A stretch of 22,982 nucleotides of DNA from an uncultured Collinsella sp. (GTDB lineage Bacteria; Actinomycetota; Coriobacteriia; Coriobacteriales; Coriobacteriaceae): the NCBI GenBank assembly GCA_958348225.1, contig CATVYG010000038.1:1-22982 (forward strand), read 5' to 3'. Each line of letters begins with the position of its first letter. Positions within the stretch are counted from its first letter, which is position 1. Of this stretch, positions 7,271 to 13,668 are shown one piece after another. Below the pieces are notes generated by a model that was not told the origin of the DNA, did not search any database, and saw only the letters and a program-made list of their open reading frames with translations. The position numbers and the translations under genes were made by a program.

Positions 7271-7876
7271 ATGGACATCACCAGGAACTTGAGTGGGACC
7301 AGGGCGCTCGTCGTGGGCGCAGGGTTGGCGCTCGCACTCGCAATGGGCGCCGCGCCGACCACCGCCCTGGCGGAGGGACGCGTTGGAACCACCGACGTGA
7401 CCATCAGGACCGAAATCGACAACATCACGTTTAAGGCTCCGACCGTCATTCCGTTTGTCGCCAAGGCCGACGGCACGCTTCAGGGCCCTTCCGAGAACGC
7501 AACCACCATCGACAATCTTTCGGCCTATGGCATCCACGTTACCAACATGAAGATTGCCGCCCAGAACTCCTGGAGTATCGTCGCCGACGCCAAGACGGAA
7601 ACCGCCCAGAACTCCATCGATTTTAAGGTCGGCCCAGACAAGGCGCCCCAAGACGCTCATGCCGCGACGCAGGAAGCGGGCCTCGACCTTTCCAAGAATG
7701 CATTCTTCGACATGGGTTATCAGGGCATCGCCGATGGTACGGACAAGATTAAGCTCAAGACGAGCGGCAATGTCGCCCGCGTCACACGAGACATCTTCCA
7801 TGTGACCGGGACCGGCACGGGCGACCAGGTCGCAAGCATTACGTGGACGGTCGAGCCCGGTGCGCACACGGCCTAA
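7271..7876 (+). CDS. Secreted beta-rich surface protein, unknown function
   Basis: This 201-residue protein has a clear signal peptide: basic start, hydrophobic core at about 12-28, predicted cleavage after ALA34. The mature part has no cysteine and looks all-beta. Notable motifs are PTVIPFVAKADGTL (57-70), IDNLSAYGIHVTN (80-92), and a final strand ITWTV (190-194). I recall the PTxIPF...DG and IxVTNxxV pattern from small secreted proteins of Lachnospiraceae, but no function is known to me. It has no anchor of its own. The LAQTG gene that starts inside its last codons may supply the attachment. The ATG has AAAGGAA upstream. Confidence 0.8.
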   Translation: MDITRNLSGTRALVVGAGLALALAMGAAPTTALAEGRVGTTDVTIRTEIDNITFKAPTVIPFVAKADGTLQGPSENATTIDNLSAYGIHVTNMKIAAQNSWSIVADAKTETAQNSIDFKVGPDKAPQDAHAATQEAGLDLSKNAFFDMGYQGIADGTDKIKLKTSGNVARVTRDIFHVTGTGTGDQVASITWTVEPGAHTA

Positions 7877-8117
7877 GGCGATTGTCCTTGCCGTCATCAT
7901 CGGCGTTGTAACGTTTGCCCCGATCGCTGCCTTTGCCCAACAAGAGCAGGCGCAAGCTGCCACGCAGGTGACTGTCGATCTATCGGAGCTCGAACGCAGT
8001 GGCCAACATGAGCCCCTAGCGCAAACGGGCGACACGCGACAGCTCCTGGCAGCAGGAATCGCCGCGGCAGGCACAAGCGCCATCGGCCTTGGCCTGCACA
8101 TCAAACGCAGCCAATAG
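7860..8117 (+). CDS. Miniature sortase substrate with LAQTG sorting signal
   Basis: This 85-residue protein consists almost entirely of export and anchoring signals. It has a signal peptide (cleavage predicted after AFA26), only about 30 mature residues, then LAQTG at 53-57, a membrane segment at about 61-79 and a short basic tail (HIKRSQ). LAxTG is the sorting motif typical of class E sortases of high-GC Gram-positives. The only possible start is a GTG at 7860, inside the end of the preceding gene (17-bp overlap), with no strong ribosome binding site, so translation is probably coupled. The mature peptide is too small to be an adhesin. It may be a cell-wall linker or base unit for its partner proteins. 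No sortase gene is in the window. Confidence 0.78.
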   Translation: MRTRPKAIVLAVIIGVVTFAPIAAFAQQEQAQAATQVTVDLSELERSGQHEPLAQTGDTRQLLAAGIAAAGTSAIGLGLHIKRSQ

Positions 8118-8158
8118 CCACGCAAATCGAGACCGTCCAGAACAGGTAAGGAGAACCC

Positions 8159-9571
8159 ATGGCATCAAAGAACTTTTTGCCCGTTGCCGTGCTCTGCAGC
8201 GCGCTTGCCACCGGCATGCCCGTCGCCGCTCTAGCGACACCCGCCGTGGACGTCCCCTTACCTGCCGTCAACTGTCTCGCCACAAACCAGACGAGCGCCA
8301 TCGCGTGCCAACGCTTCTCCCTTGCACAGGCAAGCATTTCGACCTCGGGGTGCCTCCGTCGCCGCGCAAATAGCTCGATAGTCGTGGATACCGAGCACTC
8401 GCGCAAAGCGGACGGCCCCCTAACGGGATGCGCCATCTGCACATGGCGCGCGGCTGCAACTGATGCCGATGGCGATTCCTGCGACGTGGAGCTGTGCCTC
8501 GACATCACCCTGTCCGATGACTCGGCGGACGGGGCAACAGCCGCCTTCGACAGCACGTTTTTCGAAGACGGAGGAGGTGTATGCCTGGGCTGCGTCCCCT
8601 CGAGCGCCGATGGCACGCAGCCCGCTATCTCATTCACCGCATCGCTGAAAATGACCAAGGCGGGCACCGACGCCACAGCAAATGGCGAGATCCCTCTGAT
8701 GTTCTACGCGAGCGACACAGAAAGCCAGAAGACTCGGGGCAAGCAGCGGACCGGATCGCTCAGCCTGACACGAGGGGCAAATCCCGGTCCTGTCGATATC
8801 AGCACCCAGACGCAAGATGTGCATCACGTCCTTGTCGATCCGGCACTCCTCGAGATGGAATGGAGCGGAGCGGGAGCGGTCGGACTCGCCCCCTCGACAG
8901 GGGACATCGCAAGCGACTCCAGCGAGAACAGCGGTGAAATGGCGCCTGGGGACAATGGAACACCAGGCGACATAACACCGCCATCGAGCGGTCCTTCAGC
9001 CACTTTCAGCGAGCCAAGCGAAACAACCGCCGCAGTGGGCAGCACGCAATCTGGCGAAAACTTGGACTATCCCATGCCGGCGGACATCGACGAGGGCAAT
9101 TGTTGCATGATGGTCGCGCTCGACCGCACGGAAACCGTCGACGCCGCGAGCATCGAGGTCACCGCCGCCGATAAGCCCGCCCGCAAAGCAGCCATTATCG
9201 CATTTCCTAAAACCGTCGAAGTTGTTTTTCTGCCATCGGGCGAGGTCGTAGCCCCCACCCTGCTCACCTTGCTTGGGGCAAAGGGCACGGCCAACCAAAT
9301 CGACAACCTCACGGTCGCCGACCCTGCGACCGCCGCAAAACTGCACCTGTATGCTGTAACCTCGGACGGAGGCAAAACCGAGGAATTCGACGGCGAAAGC
9401 CTCCTGAGTAAACGAATACTCCATAGAATGGAAGACGTCTCGTATCAAATTGAGCTCGAGGGATTTGACCGAGCTCGAGATGCCGATATCATCGCCGCGG
9501 CCATTGAGTCCCCGCAGCGACTCATGACGCTGCGCTTCGATTTCAGCCCCTATGTCGTGATGGGAGGCTGA
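8159..9571 (+). CDS. Large secreted Cys-rich protein of the surface cluster, unknown function
   Basis: A 470-residue protein with a signal peptide (cleavage predicted after ALA26) and an AAGGAG ribosome binding site five bases from the ATG. The N-terminal module (about 39-145) holds nine cysteines, including CxxC pairs at 91-94 and 142-145, suggesting disulfides or metal binding. A beta-rich stretch (about 155-235) follows, then a Ser/Pro/Gly/Glu-rich linker (about 245-302), a CC pair at 315-316 and a C-terminal module (about 345-470). That last module shows short similarities to the 201-residue protein upstream (QIDNL, a final MTLRFDFSP strand). There is no sorting signal, so attachment must be non-covalent or through partners. 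I do not recognise a family. Confidence 0.78.
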   Translation: MASKNFLPVAVLCSALATGMPVAALATPAVDVPLPAVNCLATNQTSAIACQRFSLAQASISTSGCLRRRANSSIVVDTEHSRKADGPLTGCAICTWRAAATDADGDSCDVELCLDITLSDDSADGATAAFDSTFFEDGGGVCLGCVPSSADGTQPAISFTASLKMTKAGTDATANGEIPLMFYASDTESQKTRGKQRTGSLSLTRGANPGPVDISTQTQDVHHVLVDPALLEMEWSGAGAVGLAPSTGDIASDSSENSGEMAPGDNGTPGDITPPSSGPSATFSEPSETTAAVGSTQSGENLDYPMPADIDEGNCCMMVALDRTETVDAASIEVTAADKPARKAAIIAFPKTVEVVFLPSGEVVAPTLLTLLGAKGTANQIDNLTVADPATAAKLHLYAVTSDGGKTEEFDGESLLSKRILHRMEDVSYQIELEGFDRARDADIIAAAIESPQRLMTLRFDFSPYVVMGG

Positions 9572-9650
9572 GACTTGGACGCCAAATGCCGTCATTAATA
9601 CCACTTATATAACGTATAGGATGAGTCATGACGCACCCTGCAGCCCGTTC

Positions 9651-9659
9651 TGCTACGAT
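9651..9659 (+). promoter_or_regulatory. Candidate extended -10 promoter for the DUF554 gene
   Basis: TGCTACGAT fits the extended -10 form TGnTAnnnT. It would start transcription near 9666, 24 bp before the chosen ATG at 9690, and would exclude the upstream in-frame ATG at 9621. No good -35 is seen. An AT-rich patch at 9593-9625 could be a second promoter. Confidence 0.4.
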
Positions 9660-9689
9660 TGCCAGGTTGGCATCAATATGGGAGGGTTC

Positions 9690-10406
9690 ATGCCGGGTTT
9701 GGGAACGATCATCAACGTCGCACTTTTGATTGCGGGCGGACTGCTGGGCCTTATAGGCGGACGCTTTATCACACCCCGCATCCAAGACACGCTTATGAAG
9801 GCGTCGGGACTGTGCGTTCTGTTTATCGGACTGGGTGGCACCATGCAAAAGATGCTCGTCATTGACGGGAAAGCGCTGGCGACCACCGGCACCACCATGC
9901 TCATCGTCTCGTTTGCCCTTGGCTCGCTCATCGGAGAGGCCATAAACCTGGAAGCCGGCATCGAAAACCTGGGCGAATGGCTCAAGCGCAAAACCGGCAG
10001 CGAGGGAGACAACGAGTTCACCAATGCCTTTGTCTCGACATCGCTGACCGTCTGCATCGGTGCCATGGCTATCGTGGGATCAATCCAAGACGGCCTGCTC
10101 GGCGACTGGTCCACGCTTGCCCTCAAGGGCGCGCTAGACTGCATCATCGTCTGCACCATGACGGCCTCACTCGGCCGCGGCTGCATCTTCTCCGCCCTGC
10201 CTGTTGCCGTATTTCAGGGAACGATCACGCTCTTTGCCGGCGCGCTCTCCCCCATCATGACCGCCGCCGCCCTCGACAGCCTATCGCTCGTGGGCTCTAT
10301 GCTCATCTTCTGCGTCGGCGTCAATCTCATCCGTCCCCAGACCTTCCGCACGGCCAATATGCTCCCCTCTGTTGTCATAGCCGTCATCTACGCCCTCCTG
10401 TTCTAA
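9690..10406 (+). CDS. DUF554 family integral membrane protein
   Basis: A 238-residue protein with about six to seven membrane segments. The N-terminus GLGTIINVALLIAGGLLGLIGG and the repeats of Gly-rich segments (GSLIGEAINLEAGIENLGEWL, CIGAMAIVGSIQDGLLGDW, PVAVFQGTITLFAGAL) are the DUF554 (YqgA/YdfK-like) pattern. DUF554 proteins are thought to be small-molecule transporters; the substrate is unknown. The ATG at 9690 sits four bases after GGAGGG and matches the usual family start. An upstream in-frame ATG would add 23 residues unlike the family. It appears to be a single gene, unrelated to its neighbours. Confidence 0.88.
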   Translation: MPGLGTIINVALLIAGGLLGLIGGRFITPRIQDTLMKASGLCVLFIGLGGTMQKMLVIDGKALATTGTTMLIVSFALGSLIGEAINLEAGIENLGEWLKRKTGSEGDNEFTNAFVSTSLTVCIGAMAIVGSIQDGLLGDWSTLALKGALDCIIVCTMTASLGRGCIFSALPVAVFQGTITLFAGALSPIMTAAALDSLSLVGSMLIFCVGVNLIRPQTFRTANMLPSVVIAVIYALLF

Positions 10407-10448
10407 ATCTATCTACATAGCGGTATTTCGAACACCTGTTTGATGCTG

Positions 10449-10457
10449 TGCTATGAT
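10449..10457 (+). promoter_or_regulatory. Extended -10 promoter of the TerB-ATPase-helicase operon
   Basis: TGCTATGAT is a near-consensus extended -10 (TGn plus TATGAT, one mismatch to TATAAT). Transcription would begin near 10464, giving a leader of about 30 bases before the GTG at 10495, with AGGAGAGG correctly placed. The position rules out the ATG at 10453 as start. The -35 is weak, as usual for extended -10 promoters. Confidence 0.5.
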
Positions 10458-10494
10458 ATGGGGTCACCAAAGCTGCGTTAGGAGAGGGGAAACG

Positions 10495-12255
10495 GTGGCC
10501 GACCAGGACATCAAGATGCTCATCGAGCGCATTATGGCCGAGGCACGGACCCATCAGTCTGCTCGCTTCTCAAACGAAGTCTATGCTGACGAGCCGATTC
10601 TCAAAACCGGTCGTCAGATGCAGAATTTCCTTCCCGACCAGTACCGCAAGATGCGCGAGATATCGCGCTGGCAGGATGACCCCAAAGGCGGCGCGGGTCG
10701 CTGGCTTTCGGAAGCCGAGCTTTTCTACCGCCAAGGCCTGCTGATGGCCGACTTTGAAGACGACTGCCCCTACAACGGCACATTCAAGTCGTACTTTCCC
10801 ACCTACAACGCCATGAGCGATCGGCAACTGCGCGGCTATTTTACTTGGCGCGCCCAAGTGCGACGCGGAACCGTCGAGGAAACGTCTACGTCCTTTGCCT
10901 TCCTGTACCTCTATGAGCTGATCTGCGGCATTGGCGTAGATGACCCACTCGATGGTTTTAACAAAATCAAGGCCTTTTGGGATGTCTATCGCACCTTCGA
11001 GCCCGGCATCGATCGGTTTGCACGCGTGTGGTTGCAAGATTACGCCGTTTTCCATGGGCTCAACCCCGAGCTGCTTCGCGACTCTAAAACCGTCGCATTC
11101 GACAACGCCCTCATCGAGCTGCGCCGCGCAGCGCGAGACCTCTCGCCTGCACCGGCACCGTCGGCCCAAGCCCCCAAGCGTCGCAAAACCTCCGAGCCCA
11201 CGCTCCCCCTTCCGCCCGACGAGGCGCGCGAGGAGCGACTCATGGCCGCTATCAACGCCCTCTCCACGTATAACCTCAATAACTCAAGACTCGATCGCAG
11301 CAACCATCGCGACCTACGCCACGTGGTATGTGCCGTGTATGTCCGTATGGCGCGCTACTATGACACGCACCGAAAGACCGGTATCGTGGCGAGCTTGTTT
11401 GGGGAGGAGACGGCCATGCCCTATACCATGTTTGCCTCGGCTGTGTTCTTTGCGCCTAATCGCCACGAGGACTGCGAATACCGTCTGGACCCCATCCATA
11501 TTTACCGTTGTCAAAACGGCTTTTGGGAATGCATGCGAATTCACGGCAGCAGGCAAAAGAGCAGCAAGCTTGGTGAAATGATGCGCGCCTGTGACCAACG
11601 CCTGCGCCTGGCCCTAGACCCCACCCACCCCCTGAAGGAGGAGAAAGTCCCCAAATATCTGGCTAAGATCATCGATGACGAGATCGTGGCATGGCTTTCA
11701 TGGGATGCCACGCACCAGCCCGTCAAGATCGATATCGACCTGAGCCAGCTGGGGCATATCCGGAGTGCCGCCGCACAAACGCGTGAGGCGCTTTTGATCG
11801 ATGAAGAGCGTGAGGACGATGTGCCTATGGAAGTCGAGGCGACGCTTATCGAGCAACCGAACACTGAGTCTGCGCCCGGCATGACCGCCGGACCTGGCGA
11901 GATGGCTACACGGCAAGACGAACCCGACGAGCCGACTGTCTCCACCGAAGAGTTTGGCGTCGTGGCACCGCTCCTCGCGTCTGTGTCCGCGCCCGTAACG
12001 CCCGCGTCTGCCGAAGCTGCGAACAAACTCGCGCCTGCCGCAGATGCCTTCCTTCGCGCGCTCCTCGAGCAGAACACGGCGCAGGCCACATTGGCGGTGG
12101 AAAGGTCGGGGCAGAGTGAGGACATGCTCGTCGATGGCATCAACGAGGCGCTCTTTGACCTGGTGGGTGACACCGTAATTGAATTTGGCGCGGCAGGACC
12201 GCACATTATCAAGGACTACAAAGCAGACGTGAGAGGATACCTAGACCATGAGTGA
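10495..12255 (+). CDS. TerB-N / TerB-C domain protein, first gene of a three-gene DNA-processing or defence-type operon
   Basis: This 586-residue soluble protein starts at GTG behind AGGAGAGG. Residues about 45-200 match a TerB-N domain, with QLRGYFTWRAQVRRG at 111-125 and YLYELICGIG at 138-147. A Pro/Ala/Lys linker (215-245) leads to an unassigned middle region (248-430). A second acidic, Pro-rich linker (438-512) leads to a TerB-C-like end (about 515-586: INEALFDLVGDTVIE, then IIKDYKADV). TerB-N/TerB-C proteins were predicted to work with P-loop ATPases and superfamily 2 helicases in DNA-processing systems; exactly those two genes follow. It overlaps the ATPase gene by 8 bp. It is likely the accessory or scaffold subunit; no catalytic motif is seen. 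Confidence 0.85.
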   Translation: MADQDIKMLIERIMAEARTHQSARFSNEVYADEPILKTGRQMQNFLPDQYRKMREISRWQDDPKGGAGRWLSEAELFYRQGLLMADFEDDCPYNGTFKSYFPTYNAMSDRQLRGYFTWRAQVRRGTVEETSTSFAFLYLYELICGIGVDDPLDGFNKIKAFWDVYRTFEPGIDRFARVWLQDYAVFHGLNPELLRDSKTVAFDNALIELRRAARDLSPAPAPSAQAPKRRKTSEPTLPLPPDEAREERLMAAINALSTYNLNNSRLDRSNHRDLRHVVCAVYVRMARYYDTHRKTGIVASLFGEETAMPYTMFASAVFFAPNRHEDCEYRLDPIHIYRCQNGFWECMRIHGSRQKSSKLGEMMRACDQRLRLALDPTHPLKEEKVPKYLAKIIDDEIVAWLSWDATHQPVKIDIDLSQLGHIRSAAAQTREALLIDEEREDDVPMEVEATLIEQPNTESAPGMTAGPGEMATRQDEPDEPTVSTEEFGVVAPLLASVSAPVTPASAEAANKLAPAADAFLRALLEQNTAQATLAVERSGQSEDMLVDGINEALFDLVGDTVIEFGAAGPHIIKDYKADVRGYLDHE

Positions 12256-13552
12256 TACCGCATCCGCAGCACCCCGCGTGCCCAAGCGCGTCGCCGCCGT
12301 CATTCTCAACTCGCTCAAGGGCGGCGTGGTCCCGCGCATCGGCCTTCCCTACATCACCGTAGGGCGCGAGGTCGAGATCCGCGCCCTGCTCACCGACCTG
12401 AGTCTCATCGCCGACGGCGGTGCGAGCTTCCGTTTCCTAGTCGGTCGCTACGGCGCCGGCAAGAGCTTTTTGCTCCAGACCATCCGAACGCATGCCATGG
12501 GCGAAGGCTTTGTGGTCGCCGATGCCGACCTTTCCCCTGAGCGCCGCCTACAGGGCGGCCAGGGCCAGGGCCTCGCCACCTATCGCGAGCTCATCCGCAA
12601 CATATCGACCAAGACGCGCCCCGAGGGCGGCGCGCTCAACCTTATCCTGGATCGCTGGGTCGCCTCGTGTGCCGACGCCGACGAGTCTGCCGTCAATGCC
12701 CAACTGGCCCCACTCGAGGAAATGGTCCACGGCTTCGACTTCGCCCGCATGCTCCGCCGCTACCGCGCGGCCGTATCCGAAGGCGATGAAGAAGCTATGA
12801 GCCGCGTGACCAAATGGATTCGCGGCGAGTACCGTACCAAGAGTGAGGCACGCGCCGAGCTGGGCTCCTCGACCATCATCAGCGATGACGACTGGTACGA
12901 CTACGTTAAGCTCATTGCGCGCTTTTTGGTCTGCAGCGGCTACAAGGGCATGCTGGTGCTCATCGACGAGCTCGTGAATCTGTATAAGATTCCCAACGCC
13001 ATCACACGCCAATACAACTACGAGAAGATCCTGACCATGTACAACGACACGCTCCAGGGCAAGGCGCAGTACCTGGGCATGATCATGGGCGGCACGCCAA
13101 CCTCCATCGAAGACCGCCGCCGCGGCGTGTTCTCCTACGAGGCCCTGCGAAGTCGACTCGCTCAGGGCCGCTTTGCACGCGAGGACCTTAAGGACATGCT
13201 CGCGCCCATCATCCGCCTGCAGCCACTCACCTACGAGGAGTTGCTGGTGCTGATCGAAAAACTCATGCAGATCCATGCCGGATACTTTGGCTGGACGCCC
13301 ACGCTTACCGAGAACGACTTGGTAGACTTTCTCAAGATTGAGTTTGGCCGCGTGGGAGCCGATACGCACTTGACGCCGCGTGAGGTCATCCGTGACTTTA
13401 TCGAGCTGCTCGACATCCTATGCCAAAACCCCGACGCCAACGTGGCCGAGTTGCTGCAAAGCGTCGGCGGCGACGCGCTGGTGCCGGCAGCCGCAACAGA
13501 CGACACCGGCACCGCGGACGACGACCGCAACTTTGCCGAATTCACCATCTAA
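12248..13552 (+). CDS. BrxD-like (DUF2791) P-loop ATP-binding protein
   Basis: A 434-residue ATPase. The N-terminus (ILNSLKGGVVPRIG, then YITVGREVEI) and the stretch FRFLVGRYGAGKSF are the BrxD/DUF2791 signature. Walker A is GRYGAGKS at 66-73 and Walker B is MLVLIDE at about 235-241. LGMIMGGTPTSIEDRRRGVFSYEALRSRL (277-304) carries the sensor and arginine-rich region typical of the family. GFVVADADLSPERRLQG follows Walker A. BrxD is an ATPase of type 2 BREX phage-defence systems, where it is found with the helicase BrxHI; here the helicase also follows. It is translationally coupled to the TerB gene, with AGAGGA about 11 bases upstream of the ATG. Its stop codon forms the first bases of an RNA-type hairpin. 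Confidence 0.88.
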   Translation: MSDTASAAPRVPKRVAAVILNSLKGGVVPRIGLPYITVGREVEIRALLTDLSLIADGGASFRFLVGRYGAGKSFLLQTIRTHAMGEGFVVADADLSPERRLQGGQGQGLATYRELIRNISTKTRPEGGALNLILDRWVASCADADESAVNAQLAPLEEMVHGFDFARMLRRYRAAVSEGDEEAMSRVTKWIRGEYRTKSEARAELGSSTIISDDDWYDYVKLIARFLVCSGYKGMLVLIDELVNLYKIPNAITRQYNYEKILTMYNDTLQGKAQYLGMIMGGTPTSIEDRRRGVFSYEALRSRLAQGRFAREDLKDMLAPIIRLQPLTYEELLVLIEKLMQIHAGYFGWTPTLTENDLVDFLKIEFGRVGADTHLTPREVIRDFIELLDILCQNPDANVAELLQSVGGDALVPAAATDDTGTADDDRNFAEFTI

Positions 13553-13587
13553 CCTGCCAAAAAGGGACAGGTTTATTTTGGTAGGTT
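13551..13587. repeat. Intra-operon hairpin with alternative fold, REP-like
   Basis: AACCTGCCAAAA (13551-13562) and TTTTGGTAGGTT (13576-13587) pair over 12 positions, with one G-U wobble in RNA, around a 13-base loop. A competing smaller hairpin, ACCTGCC with GG-A-CAGGT (13552-13572), uses the same left arm. It lies in the 116-bp gap between the ATPase and helicase genes. The core CTGTCCCTTTTTGG (minus strand) recurs, slightly changed, in the palindrome after the helicase. It may be a dispersed REP-type element or an mRNA processing or attenuation site. No T-tract follows, so simple termination is unlikely. Confidence 0.6.
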
Positions 13588-13668
13588 ATATCCTGACAAA
13601 CGTTGAGGCGGTAACGCAGCAAACCCTTGGCCGCCGCGTTAAGAGGTTCGTATTTGAGAGGAGGCCCC

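Noticed and set aside
10453..10494. ATG at 10453 as start of the TerB-domain gene
   Set aside because: It lies inside the probable -10 element, and the GTG at 10495 has a strong ribosome binding site.
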